Assembly: GCA_018350325.1 (NCBI GenBank)
Contig: JAEVLN010000008.1
Coordinates: 2,356,001 to 2,420,000 of the forward strand
Origin: Globodera rostochiensis
Lineage: Eukaryota > Nematoda > Chromadorea > Rhabditida > Heteroderidae
Direction: 5' to 3'
DNA length: 64,000 nucleotides
A program made the translations under genes and the position numbers. This document shows, piece by piece, positions 41,348 through 53,245 of the stretch. The notes under the pieces are model-generated. The model made no database searches. It was given only the letters and a program-made list of their open reading frames with translations, and was not told where the DNA came from. Every line of letters starts with the position of its first letter. Position 1 is the stretch's first letter.

Positions 41348-43139
41348 TCACATCATCAACTGTTCTTTATCAATCTCCAACTTCGCTTCTCGCTCCTTCG
41401 AAAACTGTTCGTGCTTCTCCCGTAAAAACATAAGCAACGGTTCTAGGCCCAAACGATGCCTTCCGGACACAAAGAACACTCTGTGCTTCGGAAACTTCGA
41501 AACAATCGTTGCCATCATCTTGAAGTGACTCATTTTCAGTGTTTTCTAGAGTGAAAAATAAATGCCTTGTCCCCATCAAATAGGTCCATTTTATTCACGA
41601 CGACTGCCGCTTCCTTTCGGCCCAAGTCGGCGTCGTACATCACCACTTCATTCTGCAGCAAATTGAACTGTTCCAGCAGGTCACCTTGCGTAAAGTCTAG
41701 CACGAAAAGCATGCACTCACAGCGCACAATATGCCGAAGGAAACTGAAGCCAAGTCCCTCGTTGCGATGTGCACCTTGCACCAAACCGGGGATGTCGGCT
41801 ACTGAATTTTGATCAGAATTTTTTACACTAAATCCAAAGCCTTATGGACTGGGTTCCAGAGTTAACCAAAAAGACGATTTTGAAAAGGGGTTCACTCACC
41901 TCATCCATTATAAAGGTTTAAGTTCTTTAACCTTTGTAATAACTTTGTAATGGATGGGTTGGGTTGATCTCTTTGAAGAGGTGTATTGGATTAAAGGGAT
42001 GTGAATGTTGGAACATTTTTCCAGAAAGGAAATTTTGTACCATGTGCGCACCTGCCAATTGGAAGAAGTCTCCGTATTGGACCATTCCGACGCTGGGGTT
42101 GAGAGTAGTAAATGGATAAGCAGCAACCTTTGGCTTTGCCCTCGAAATTGCACGCAAAAGTGTGCTAAATGAGAGAGTTACATTAGTATTAATAATTAAA
42201 AGCATTTACGATTTTCCCACATTTGGAATGCCAACCAAACCAGCTGTCGCCATTATACGCATTTCAATGTCATAGCGTGTCTTGAAATGATTAGGATTGA
42301 AACGGGATTTGAACTGATTGTGAGGACTCGTCAACATTTTGATTATGTTTCTTTGTGGAGGTTGATTATTACCTCTTCACCCCGACCGCCCTCCTCTGCT
42401 TTCAGCGGTTTCCGCACCATATTCGACAAGTAAAATGCATTGCCGTGTCCGCCAGCGCCTCCGCGCGCTGCAATAAACAAATCGCCATCACAACACAATT
42501 CGTGCACCGTCATTTTGCTGGGCCGCAAATCGTCTGCGCTGGGCCTTTTGATGAGTGTGTTCAGAGGGACGGGCACAAAAAGATGTTCTCCATTCTTCCC
42601 ATGGGCGCAACTTTCCTGGCCTAACAATTAACTGTAAAAGTTCCTAAAAAAGGTCGAAATAACCGTCAATTCCTTCCGGTGCCTTCAGAATGTCATTGAG
42701 ATGCGATAAATCGGTGATTTTCGAGTCAGCTAAAATTACATATGTAGTCGAAAACAACCAATTAAGCCTTAAACATCTAAATTATACCCCTGAAAATGAC
42801 GTGTCCTCCATTGCCGCCATTGCCCCCGTCGGGGCCGCCTTAAGTTGTAAAACAAATTGCAAAGCCCGAAGTCGAAAAACCAAATTCGATATTTTTCAAG
42901 CGCAGAAATGAGATGCGCCCGTCTCCGCCTTTTCCCGCTTCGCAAAACACGCGCTTATAATCCACAAAAGAAAATGGCTCTCCGCTTGAGCGTGACTTTT
43001 TGGGAAGGACCGGCAGTCGGAAAGAATCTTGACGGCTGCTCTCATTCTCAGTATAAAATGACCGAAGCAAAAAACAATGTGCAGAGCACGGAGGAATTAA
43101 TAATCCTTTTTTTGCAATAAGTAAACGCAAATCAATCAT
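41348..43139 (-). CDS. Mitochondrial Obg-family GTPase (MTG2/GTPBP5-like)
   Basis: The start at 43139 ([12 protein letters not shown]) is followed by a probable mitochondrial presequence. The Obg fold begins [20 protein letters not shown] and continues with [58 protein letters not shown] and GRGEEV. The G domain shows [11 protein letters not shown] (P loop), [13 protein letters not shown] (switch I), [20 protein letters not shown] (switch II) and VVNKMDLF (G4). The last exon (41533-41348) ends [15 protein letters not shown]. Obg GTPases act late in large-subunit ribosome assembly. The glycine-rich, mitochondrial-like N-terminus favours MTG2 over GTPBP10. Confidence 0.9.
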
Positions 43140-43776
43140 CTTTATTTGGATTTCGGAGAATTAAGAAAAACAATTCTATGGTACATACATATTTACCCAA
43201 TTTCGCTACTTTTTTCCAAGTTTATTATGTACGCGTACACTTAAAGCCGAAATTTTGATTCTTTAGCCATAATTTTTTGAGATTTGTCCAACCGATGCTT
43301 TTGCTTGTAGGACATAATAAAAGAATACACGCTTTTGGTGGGCGGGTCTTACTTAATCGTTTGAATTTATGACAGATCGCCAACTTTTTAAAATTTTTGA
43401 AAATTCCTTAAAAAATGGAAAATGCCTAAACTCGTCACTTGTTTAAAAATGCAATAAAGGGAAAATACACACCTAAAAATTGACTTTTTCCCTCAATTGA
43501 CCCCCCCCCCCCCCTCCCCGCCTGAATAGGCTCATTTGCCCTTCCCCATAAATCCTTAATTTAAAACAAACACGACGATTTATCGGGTTTACTTTTTTAT
43601 ATGAAAGCAAAAGTAAGGTGTATACATTTTCTCGTTAATGTAACAAATTAAATGCAACAGTAAAATGTTGTATAAGTAAAAATATAATTAGTTGAGAAGG
43701 TGAATTACTTGACCAGAATTGTAATTTTGAAAAAGGCAATTTTGAGTTTGGACTCATGCGGAATTATCCATGAGGT
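43140..43776. other. Spacer with poly-C run and a piece related to the 47.1-kb repeat
   Basis: 43336-43400 (ttggtgggcgggtcttac ... gacagatcgccaactttt) closely resembles the reverse complement of 47093-47148, so a dispersed repeat is present. A C run occupies 43501-43514. The rest is AT-rich and shows no coding signal. Confidence 0.6.
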
Positions 43777-46423
43777 TCATTGGCTCTCCGCTTCTTGTCG
43801 CCGTTTTTGAGGATTATTCGTTTGAGGCATAAGCCGAGGAAGCGCAAAAATGGCGAACAGCGCAAGAAAGTGTGGGAGGAAGTAGAGACGTCTGTAATTA
43901 ATGAGTTTTAGGGAAAAGAAAGAACTTAAATTTATTTTGACAAAAATAGGGAATTTGAGGAAAACCATTCCCACCCGTAAAGGACGAGACCAGGACTCAG
44001 TTGCATGGTCACAAATGGAAAAGTGGCGTAGGCGAGTGCGAATTTGGTAGCCGCAAAGGTAAGGAAATTGTACGAATGGTGCAAAATTACGTTCCGTTGA
44101 AAATGGTGCCGAACAAAACGCCGAATCTGAAAGAATTTAATCAAAAACATTGCTTCTTTCCACTTACCGTTCTTGCCCCAACCGTTATCAAAGCGCCCGT
44201 GGCAAAGCAAAGGTAATAGCCTGAAAGTTTGCGTTTTTTGATGGGTTAAATGAAAATTAAAGGCTCAAGAAGCTCTTCAGCCGCCCCAAATCATCCACAA
44301 GAAATTGTAATTTTTGGCTAATTATAGGCCTTATATACCCATGAAGAAGCCGTGCCAAACGGCGGAAAGTGCATAAGTTGAAAATGTCCGGTAGTTTTTC
44401 GGCGTCCTTTCGTAGGCGACGTAACGGAGCCAAAACATTGTCTTCAAATTCCATCCGTCGAGCGTTTCTTTGAAACTTTGGGCTGTCTGAAAAGAAGTAA
44501 TTTGTCATAAATTTGCCCAAATCAAACGCTCAAATGACCTCCACTTTCCACATGTCAACATTAGTCACCAAATCCCATTTGGACTGACCATCGCTTGTGA
44601 ACCCTCCGAAGCCCAAGCCGCTAAGGTTACAAATTGCGTCGGCTGAAAAGCTTTTAGTTGAATATTCGAAATTAAATACTGCGCCACTCACCCATTGTCC
44701 AAGCGTAATAATATTGAACGCGTTGCATGAAAATGAGAAACCAGAAGAGGAACAACCACCGCGGCCAGGACAATGTCCAGGCCGAGGCAGAAATAATTTG
44801 TAACGGGTCCGACGAATTTGCAAAAAGAAAAAGCAAAACAGCACAAAAGAGAGAGAAGAGAAATTTGCCGAGAACGGCATGAACGGACGACGGCACTCCA
44901 ACCGACACTTTTCCGGGAAGACATTTGCCATTTTGGATGCTGTTGTTGTTGAGTTGGTTGATGTTTTCTTCCAACTTTTCCTAAAAAATTTTGGCATTAT
45001 CTTTTTTGTTCGGCATGTCCCTCATTGTGCCAGTCGAGTCTCCAAAAAACCCAAACGAGCGACTTACAAAAAATTAATAAAATTCCTATTTTCGATAAAA
45101 GAGATAAAATAAAAGCAAAAGTAAAATGCCTCACCTTTTTCATCACTTTGCTAAAGTTTTCACCGCTGACGAATTCCATAAATTCCGTATAAAAAACCAT
45201 CGGTCCGGTGAGCACCGTTTGAAATTGGAAAGTGTACGCGAGAAAATTGAGGACGGGAGGAACTTTTCTGCACAATAAATGAAACAATTAGAAAAAGGCC
45301 GTTTCTGTGCCGAGTACCTCAGTGCCTCTTTGGACTGAATTTGGCTGAGCTCTTCCGAATTCTTCGACCCGTCGTGAAGCGAAAAGGCGAGAACTGTCAC
45401 CTTTTGGACCATAACCATCATCGGGCCCTAAAACAACAATAAAAAATAACCAATTTCGATTTGGATAATTAAATCGACCGCGCGTTTTAGGGGAATCCCT
45501 CCCCCGGAAGTCCAGTGTCAAGACAAATTTATTGTTAACAAAATGAAAGTGACGCGAACTCACAGTCACATCAAGGAAGTAATCACGCAGCACAACCCAA
45601 CGATACCTAAAAGAATTTTAGGTGGGTTTTTGATTTTTTTTTTTTTGATTAACGGTCGCGGAAGGGATACGGACAATATTTAAACAAATGCTTTGACTGA
45701 ATTTTCATGTTTTTTTGCCAAATTGTCACCACGCCGCAGAAAGTCAATTCGGAGGTTATTCTAAATAAGCATCCCCTCCCTACCAATGGATGAAAATGAG
45801 GTAGCCCATAGCGAAAGTAAACACCGCTCGGTGAACGTGTCGCACGGGCACAAAATGGAGAAGAACGAAACTGCAGGAAAGGAGGCCGAACATGTGCTTG
45901 ATGGCCCTTAAAAAAGTTTAAAGTTTCGCTAAAAGCCTAAAGATGGTTAAAACAAATGCCAATTAATTTACTCACTGACCATCCAAAGCAAAAAAAGCAA
46001 AGCGCTATTCCAACAGATGCAAGAATGGCCAGCCGTGCCGTGTGGGCGGACTGATGAGGGCATGGGGGGAAGAATTTGAAGAAGACAAAAGCGACACATG
46101 CGGAGAGCAACTGGCAGAAGAGAAGATTCAACTGAAATGAACGGACATTTCGATTACAATTTTACGGTAAAATAGCAACTTTTTTGGCCACAATTGATAT
46201 AACTTTTTTATGAATTGTCCAATAGCTTCGCTTTTACATTTGAAGGCTTTTTAAGAAGTTATAACGAAAAAAGGGAAGAGTTGGTGGAGAACGAGTCGAT
46301 ACCCGTCCCAATTTTACATTAGGCAAAAATAAAACAAAGGACCTTATCCGTGTCAAATCCCAACAAAGGGACCAATGGCTCGAGCAAATGACTTCCATCA
46401 TAAAAAGTGTGCAGGCCGGGCAT
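43777..46423 (-). CDS. MBOAT-family lysophospholipid acyltransferase (MBOAT1/2-like)
   Basis: Multi-exon membrane protein starting MPGLHTFYDGSHLLEPLVPL at 46423. Order of motifs: LNLLFCQLLSACVAFVFF, a transmembrane segment (LASVGIALCFFCFGWSV), YFLDVTGPMMVMVQKVT, AFSLHDGSKN, LTGPMVFYTEFMEFVSGEN, EYSTKSFSADAICNLSG with GFGGFTSDGQSKWD, SFKETLDGWNLKTMFWLRYV and STYALSAVWHGFF, then YATFPFVTMQLSPGLVLYG and a terminal hydrophobic exon with a charged tail (KRRQEAESQ). The Asn in DGWN and the His in VWHGF are the MBOAT catalytic pair. Family members re-acylate lysophospholipids in the ER. The frame seen as RNARRMEFEDNVLA is a shadow of SFKETLDGWNLK. Confidence 0.9.
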
Positions 46424-46685
46424 TGAAGACAAAGATAGAAAGAAGATAATAAAAGTTAATTAATGTTTAAGGCTTTGTGATCGGGGAATAAAATTAAAAT
46501 AGAGCTCGGAATTTTGAAAAAGCCGGGCTCATATTTTCCAGCTCAGCGAGAGCCGGGCCGAGCCCGAGTCAAAAAAACCCCCCGGGGTTTTGTGACACCC
46601 GGGCCGGGTTTTTTTCTGAACCGCTGAAAAATTGAAAATTCCGACATGGGGGAAAAAGCCGAAGGAGCGCATTTTCGGCATCATG
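46424..46685. other. Upstream of MBOAT gene: GC-rich repeat patch
   Basis: 46520-46620 is rich in ccgggc and gagccggg motifs (agccgggctc, agccgggccgagcccgag, cacccgggccggg). A similar cccgg-rich patch lies at 47192-47245 on the other side of the foldback element. The two patches may be the outer part of a larger, diverged element. Confidence 0.5.
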
Positions 46686-47036
46686 TGGTTCCGACAGTAG
46701 TTGATTTCGACAGTAAGTGATTTCGACAGTGGATTTTGACAGTGCCACTGTTAAAAATTCTGTAATTTTCCAAGAAGTCTAAAATTCGTATTTTTAGGCA
46801 TTTCGGCCCACGTAAATGATATAAAATCCCTGAAAAAGTAAAAAATTCGAACAATTCAAAAAATCTGTAATTTTCGAGGCAAGCCTAAAAATTCATTTTT
46901 TTACCAAAACGGATAACGTACAGGTCTAAAAAGCATTTAGAAGTTGAAAATTCGAAATGTCTAACAAGTTCGAAACATTTTTTTGGAATTCACTGTCGAA
47001 ATCACTTACTGTCGAAATCAACTACTGTCGGAACCA
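46686..47036. mobile_element. Foldback element with perfect 46-base inverted arms
   Basis: 46686-46731 (tggttccgacagtagttgat to cgacagtg) is the exact reverse complement of 46991-47036. Weaker pairing continues outward for some 15 bases (gcatcatg against catcaggt). The arms contain short tandem copies of a 16-17-base unit (cgacagtaagtgattt). The 260-base interior is AT-rich and non-coding. The layout resembles a non-autonomous foldback or MITE-type element. No clear target duplication was found. Confidence 0.85.
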
Positions 47037-47721
47037 CCTGATGCGGCATTTTCCGTTTTTATCCATTTTTGTTAAAGTTCAAAAACATTTCAGAGTTGGC
47101 GATCTGTCACAAAATTTCAAATAGGCTCAATCAAGACCCACCAAAATTAAAGTTTGTTGCTCGGTGACTCCATATTTAGAGGGGTGTTTTTAACCCGGAA
47201 AACCCGGTCTACTTGTCGGGTTTTAGGAACAAAAGTCCGGCCCGTTTTACTGTTGCGAAATTTAATAAAGAGCAATGATAATTTTCGATACCCCCCCCCC
47301 TCTGCTAATTTGTAAGATGCAGAAAAGGGGAGGGGCGTGGGATGGTTCCACCTCGCCGCATTCTCTAAACGCTGACTGATAACAATTAATTGATTAATGA
47401 AAATGCATTTTTCTGATGCAACAAAATTTAGACTAAGCCAAAAGGACAAATTTGTCCATTTTTGGCCTCTTCTGATTCTGAGAGGTTTAAACTGCAGCCC
47501 ATGCCAACAGAAGGAAACGCATAAAAGGCAATAGAACGGGGGGCAGTCCCTTTGACAGTGTAAGGAAGCGAAGTCCAATTGGTTGGACGTATGGCGGGCA
47601 TAAGCTCCAAAGAAAGACGACGGCTTGTGGGATGATGGCAAACGTTGGATATGATTTTTTCGACCAAAATTCCAATGATTTGACATTTGCTCGGTAAAGC
47701 GTTTTTTGAGCGTTCGCTTCT
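47037..47721. other. Spacer between foldback element and STAT, no gene recognised
   Basis: Holds the dispersed-repeat piece at 47093-47148, a C run at 47291-47300 and open minus-strand frames up to 179 codons without family features. The last 100-300 bases before 47721 should be the STAT 3' UTR. Confidence 0.55.
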
Positions 47722-50600
47722 TCAGTATCGTAGGCCTCCGTGCACGTCCATTCCCGCGTCCTGATTGTCAAAGTACAGCGTCGACGGCTGCAATTGGCGC
47801 GGTCGCCGTTGTGCCATTGTGGAGGCGGACAGACTCCGCTCGCGCGTCCCAATGGCCCATTCCAAATTGGTCTGGGGCCAAATGAATGCGATCTCGCGGT
47901 ATTTGCTGTTCTGCAGCAGTTCCTGGCCCAAACTTCGTCCCTGCAATTCCGCTTGTTCGTACCAGTGATGCCGAATTGCTGATGGAACAAACAATTTTTC
48001 GACACGAAAAATATGCAAATTTACCCCCGTACTGATCCCGAACGCTGATCTTCACTTTGGCATATTCAATGTCCGAGAAGCGGATGAGTAAGGTTGGCTG
48101 GTTGCATTGGCGCAGCAACTGTTCAGCTTCTTCCTTTCCACAAAAGCCGAGGATCAATCGGAAAAGGTTTTGTGTTGTTCACTCTCCATTCAATCAATTT
48201 TAATTACCCTTCACTCCACATTTGCAAGAAGTATTTGTTGACCATTTCTGCCAGCTTGAAGAACCACTCGTAGAAGGGCACCTGCAGTTTAATTGGCTAT
48301 AATTGATCCCCACCGCTTTGATCTGTGGTCACTTGAGCCCCCGGACTTGAGGACCGATCGAGAATCTCGATCGTTCCGTGCTCTAATGGTCACTCCTTCC
48401 AAAGGCAAACGCACCAATTTCCATTCGCCTTCCGCCGCCCCTCCGCTCCCCACACTCCCCGGCGGCGATTGCGGTGTCCCCCCGCCGTTCTCTTTGTTGT
48501 TTGATTTTCCCTTCGCCACGCAAAACTCCTCCGCCGCCGGCATCTGAACCAATTCGATCATTTAAATTTTAGCCAATTTCTCGCCTTGAGAAAGTTGTCC
48601 ACCGAAATTTGTCCGTTTCCGTTCGGTTTAAGCCGATTCAGCAAATGTTGTCGGGAGACTGCGGCAAAAGGACGGGGCTGCTGCAATGCAACCGGGTCCG
48701 TGGACTTTTGGGGGATTGCCAGCAACGCCTGAACTGCGCGAATTCGTTTTTTGTGATGGTACCACCCCCCCCCCCCCCAACGAGTTCCTCACCTGAAACT
48801 TCATCTCCAATGCGTTGACCATTTCAAAGCCGTTCACCAGCTTCGGCAATTCCCCGTCCGGCCTTCGAACGAAATCTGCAAAAGAGCGCTCCATGAACAG
48901 CTTGGCCTCCACGTCCGCCTTGGGACCGACGAGAATAGCGAACGGAAGGGAAACCTAAAACAAAAAAAGAAAAATCAGAAAACGCAGATGAACGGCTTCT
49001 TGCCTTCTTTCCGACCAGCTCAATCTGGTGCTTCTCCGTTTTAAGCTTCACAGCGTAGCACAAATGGTACCTTTTCTGGGCCACCGATTCCCTCCGGAGC
49101 TGTTCCTTTTTGGACACTCTCTGCAAATTTCCATTACCCACCGCCGTCCATTTCAACCTGTACTTACCATGTCGTCAAACTTGGCCACCATCGCCATCGA
49201 TTCTCCGCTGTCCCCCACCGGCCCCATCCCGACGGTCACTCCTCCGCCCGCGCCCATTTCCATCACATTTTTTAGAAAGGCATTTGACGGATCGACCACA
49301 AACTCTTCGTGATCACTTCTGTGACGGTTAAGCGGTGAATTGGCATGGCATTTGCCGACTTACATTTCGTAATAAGCGTTGTTTCGAAGCCTTTTTGCCG
49401 TTTCATCGGTGATCAAATGGCAATGGACCTGCGCATTTTTTGCCGATGCGCCGAGTCCGAACGCTTTCCCGCCGAGCATTCTGAGAGTAATGTGTTTTTG
49501 TGGGGAATTTGCGAGACTCTTCTACCGTATTTATGTATTATAACTCCCTATACATTTTCTACCGTATTCTGCAAGTCCATTCCTTACCGTATCTCTGTGT
49601 TGAACCAAAAGCGGCTTCTCCGATGGTTTTCCGCCTCGCCGCATTTCACCACCACCGCCGGGGGTTGTTTGGACACGACAATGGAATAGAAAAGAAAAAG
49701 ATGGGCCAATTGCCGAATTTGTTGGTGCTGTTGCTCAAATCCAAAGTTGGGATACTCCGCGATCAAATAGCCAAGTCCGGAGAGAGTCTGCTCCAACAGT
49801 TCGCCAAAGTATTCGAATCTGCGATGGGAATTTGAATTAAGTGAAAGCAAAAGAACAGTCAAAGAAAAGACATTGGGCCAATTGGGAACAATCTTTAGCT
49901 TTTAGTACACGCCGAATTTGGCCTCACTGAATGTCGATGGAGTTGAGAAGGCTGTAGTTCATCTGCTGAGTCCTGAAATCGGATGAGCTAATCAAATTCA
50001 ATCAGAGAGACTTTTTAAGTGTAAATGTCCAAATAAAAATGTATAAAAATGTACCAACCATTGAGTGGCCACTGAAAGTTTTTGCTGATGGACGGCCCAA
50101 TTGCACAAAACTTCGCTCATCTGTCGGGGCAATCACTCTGATGCCCCCAAATTTATTTCCCAATTCGCCTGACCAAATATTGCTTCTCCGCCTCCATTGC
50201 CATGGCCAACTGTTCCCCTCTGGCCAAAATTCGCGTGAGGAATTCATTCTGTGCTCCGCCAATAAGTTGGCCCGAAAACAGAGCGTCCACATTGTCCTTG
50301 AACGATTGGTACACTTCGGCGGTGACATTGTGCCGTTGCACAAATTCCGGGGGTAACTGAAAGCCCACGAAGCCTAAAGAACCCAGGGTTAATAGAAATG
50401 GACCATTTGGACAAAAAAGTCGGACTTGGGGGCGTCTGGACGGAGGGGGCGGGCGACACTTTCGCGTGAATGGAAATAGGAGAGAAAGCGACCGAATCGG
50501 ACGGACCGCCGCCGGTGTCCATCGGTTGGTGGTGTTGCTGCTGCTGTGCATAGTAATCGGAGGAGGTCGGATGTTGGACGGAGGACGGATTATGAAACAT
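47722..50600 (-). CDS. STAT-family transcription factor
   Basis: The start at 50600 gives a glutamine-rich N-terminus (MFHNPSSVQHPTSSDYYAQQ). The coiled-coil region includes FVQRHNVTAEVYQSFKDNVD, RILARGEQLAMAMEAEKQYL and FEYFGELLEQTLSGLGYLI, followed by VVSKQPPAVVVKCGEA and RFWFNTEI, the typical start of the STAT DNA-binding domain. Then come YHLCYAVKLKTEKHQIELVG, PFAILVGPKADVEAKLFMER, a linker (FADFVRRPDGELPK, FEMVNALEMKFQ) and the SH2 domain (LILGFCGKEEAEQLLRQCNQ, PTLLIRFSDIEYAKVKISVR). The C-terminus is short: STLYFDNQDAGMDVHGGLRY and a stop. STATs are cytoplasmic latent factors that dimerise via SH2-phosphotyrosine contacts. A glycine-rich insert (MEMGAGGGVTVGMGPVG) and a serine/glycine-rich insert occur, and the protein lacks the classical N-terminal interaction domain, as in known nematode STATs. 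Confidence 0.85.
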
Positions 50601-50667
50601 TCGCGGGGTTTGAAATTCAATTGATTTTAAAGCAAATCCCTCAAAAAGAGAAGGTTCGTCCGATCGG

Positions 50668-51105
50668 TTGATAATCGAATTGAAATTCTTTGCCGAGAAT
50701 AACCCTTCGGGGGTGAAAGGAATGCAAAAATTGATTTTGGAGATGCGTCGCGCGGCGGAAGGCGAGGGGCAGCGAGAAAAACAAAAGGGAGAACAGAACC
50801 AGTTGGATGTTGGTTTATTGGACGCAATTATTCAATTCACTCCCGTCGATGGACCATTTGGACCAAATATGTCAATGTTGATCAGAGAATGTATTTTGGA
50901 CTGCAAAGAATGTTCAGACAGAATAAATGATCAAATCAAAGTGAGGGACAAAGGGACGACACGCCTAATAAGCGATTTCCTAAACATGACAAAGTATCAC
51001 ACGGTTCAAACGTATATTTGTGGTCATTTGTACATGGCAATTTGTCTTTCTTTGTTTTTAGCTCCGTTCTTCCCCGGCCAATTGGTAGCACACTCCGGTC
51101 AGTGA
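50668..51105 (+). CDS. Hypothetical protein
   Basis: Open frame divergent from STAT, starting about 70 bases from its start codon; an internal start at 50719 (MQKLILEMRRAAEGEGQREK) is more likely. It encodes a charged N-terminus and VGLLDAIIQFTPVDGPFGP, with CILDCKECSDRINDQIKVRD. I recognise no family. The last 48 bases overlap the protease gene on the other strand, so the true 3' end may be spliced or end earlier. Confidence 0.4.
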   Translation: MIIELKFFAENNPSGVKGMQKLILEMRRAAEGEGQREKQKGEQNQLDVGLLDAIIQFTPVDGPFGPNMSMLIRECILDCKECSDRINDQIKVRDKGTTRLISDFLNMTKYHTVQTYICGHLYMAICLSLFLAPFFPGQLVAHSGQ

Positions 51106-53245
51106 ACAGATCTTTTTCACGTAATGGGCCATCCGAGTGAACCTGGCCAACTGCGGAGGGATGAGATGAAGCGATTTGTTGGCTCGCCAAAACCGACCTC
51201 ATCCGATGCGCACTGTCGCGAGCCAAAAGAGGTAACACCGATCAGCTCCGTTTTGCTGATCACTTCCGATCGGTCCGTCCTGCTGATCCCTTCTGATCGG
51301 TCTTCTCTTTCGACCGGATTCTGTTCTTCTTCCCCACTCTCCTCGACTTTGTTCAACAACAACTTAACTAAGTCGTCCTTCGGATGACTTAAAAATGCTT
51401 CTTCCGTCGGCCTTTCGTTCTGTCTTCGACTGTTCCGCCACTTTTTCATCAATTCCAATTGGGGAATGGCCAACGGAGACCGTAGCACATGGCGAGAATG
51501 TACTGTAATAGTAAATCTGTTTTCACTGGATTGTTTCGAAGCGTTCAACAGTCCAATCAATCCTTTCTCGCCATACTTTTTGCCCTTCTACGTTTGTTGT
51601 CCAACGGCATTGGCATTCTCTTTTCTGTTCTCGACGTTGCAATTTGATGGGTAACGCTTCCGTTGGCCATTGCCTGGCTGCCGTTAGTCAACTCAACGGA
51701 CGGAGAAGGAAAAGCCGAAATTGAGGACGGCATAGCAGCGGGCAATGGCACAGTCAACGGAATGGGCCGTTGCGGCAAAAGGGTGCCGACGACGCGTGCC
51801 ACCGTCTTCTTCCATTCCATGCCAGATCCGCTGTCCCCCTGCGAAAAACAAGGCATTAAATGCAAGTTTTGGCACCATTTCCTCCCCTCACATGACATGT
51901 CCTAGCCGAATTATAGTCTTTTGGATTCAATGCCTTGGCACAAAGGTAATCCTCCACATTTGTCGGCATTATGTCCGACCATGGACGTCCCTAAAACAAA
52001 CAATCAATCGGTGCACTCTGATCAGTGATCAGACAACGCCAACCCGTCCATTTCCAACGCACCTTGCACTCCGCGTCATGACGCAAAGGAATCTCACGAA
52101 TCAAAGGGTCGCCCTTATGGAAAGCTAAAAGTCGGTCATCGTATTTGTGAATAGAGTTGGCGGTTTCAAACCGAACCGAAAACCGATCAATTTCGGTTCG
52201 ATTCGTTTAACTGAATCTTTAGAAACCGATCGGTCTCCGTTCTTCACAAACCATCCCGGCGACCCCAACTGGTCACTGTCAACAGTTCGCCGTCCGCAAT
52301 TCTCTGGTGGGAAGGCGACACGGGCAAACAAATTGGTTGGACGCGGTCGGAGAAAGTGATGGGAACCTCCAACTCCACGATGGCCCAGTCGTGGCCATTG
52401 ACACAACCCAAAATCAATGGCAATTTGGACAAACGAATGAAAGAGGCAAAACAAACCCCCGTCGGCAAATCCGTCGTCAACGAAAATGGCCCTTATCTGA
52501 CAATTCAATAGAATAATCACCCAAAATAAATATTTGTTAGTCTTTTCTACTCGATTTTGGGTCAGATTCGGTCTGGCACACAAATAATCGTTGCTCTGTT
52601 GCCAAATGCAGTCGTCCCCATACACAACGGTCCATCCGTGCCGCACTGTTTCGAAGTTTCGGTAGCCGTAAACACTGAGACGCGAAGGCATAAAACGGAA
52701 AACGGCCAATTCACTCACTCACATTTGCCGGAGGTCGTCGTGTCAAAGCGGAGAAAGCCGTGGGCGACTGTCAAAATATGCCATGGCGAAACTGGAACAG
52801 CTCAGAGCACTTTATTACCGCCATAATTAAACTTACTAATGGTCCCTCCAAGTCTATTCCGACCCTAAAACAATAAAACAGAAGGAATGTCGCGTACCCA
52901 AACAAATATGTGCAAATCTCGCCTTCGTCATGAAGGAAACGGCCCAGGGATGGGCTCGGCCCCTCCGGGGTGCCAATGCTTCGGTGGAACGCCCGCACCC
53001 CGCGCCCAATTCGGCACTTTGGACGGGACTCAAACTCTGCAGATGGGCGCCTCAAATGCGAACCAACAAATCCATCCGAGTCCCGCAGATCACTCACCCG
53101 GAGGCAAAATGATTCCTTTGGCCAAACCCAAAATAGTGAAGCCAAGGCCGAACAGAACCCAGCGGAAGTGAGGGGCAAAGTGAAAGGGAACGGCGGCAAA
53201 TCGGCCGCCTAACAAATTGGTCAAATTCCAATTGATGCCTCCCAT
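51058..53245 (-). CDS. Trypsin-like (S1) serine protease with N-terminal membrane segment
   Basis: Starts MGGINWNLTNLLGGRFAAVP at 53245. A hydrophobic segment (WVLFGLGFTILGLAKGIIL) acts as signal or anchor. Then LGGTITVPVSPWHILTVAHG supplies the catalytic His, HDWAIVELEVPITFSD with VQPICLPVSPSHQR the Asp, and GDSGSGMEWKK (about 51842-51810) the Ser. The end reads LIGVTSFGSRQCASDEVG, ARFTRMGHYVKKICSLTGVC and YQLAGEERS with stop at 51058. Between the Ser exon and LIGVTSFGS lies a long insertion of about 150 residues rich in charged residues (EDRSEGISRTDRSEVISKTE), which is unusual. The His motif reads AHG and not AHC, so the usual disulfide there is missing. One intron near the His exon appears to be only about 36 bases. 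Confidence 0.8.

Noticed and set aside
47147..47686. Minus-strand open frame of 179 codons beyond the STAT stop
   Set aside because: It has biased low-similarity composition, starts inside STAT exons in the wrong frame and shows no domain; it is a shadow plus 3' UTR.
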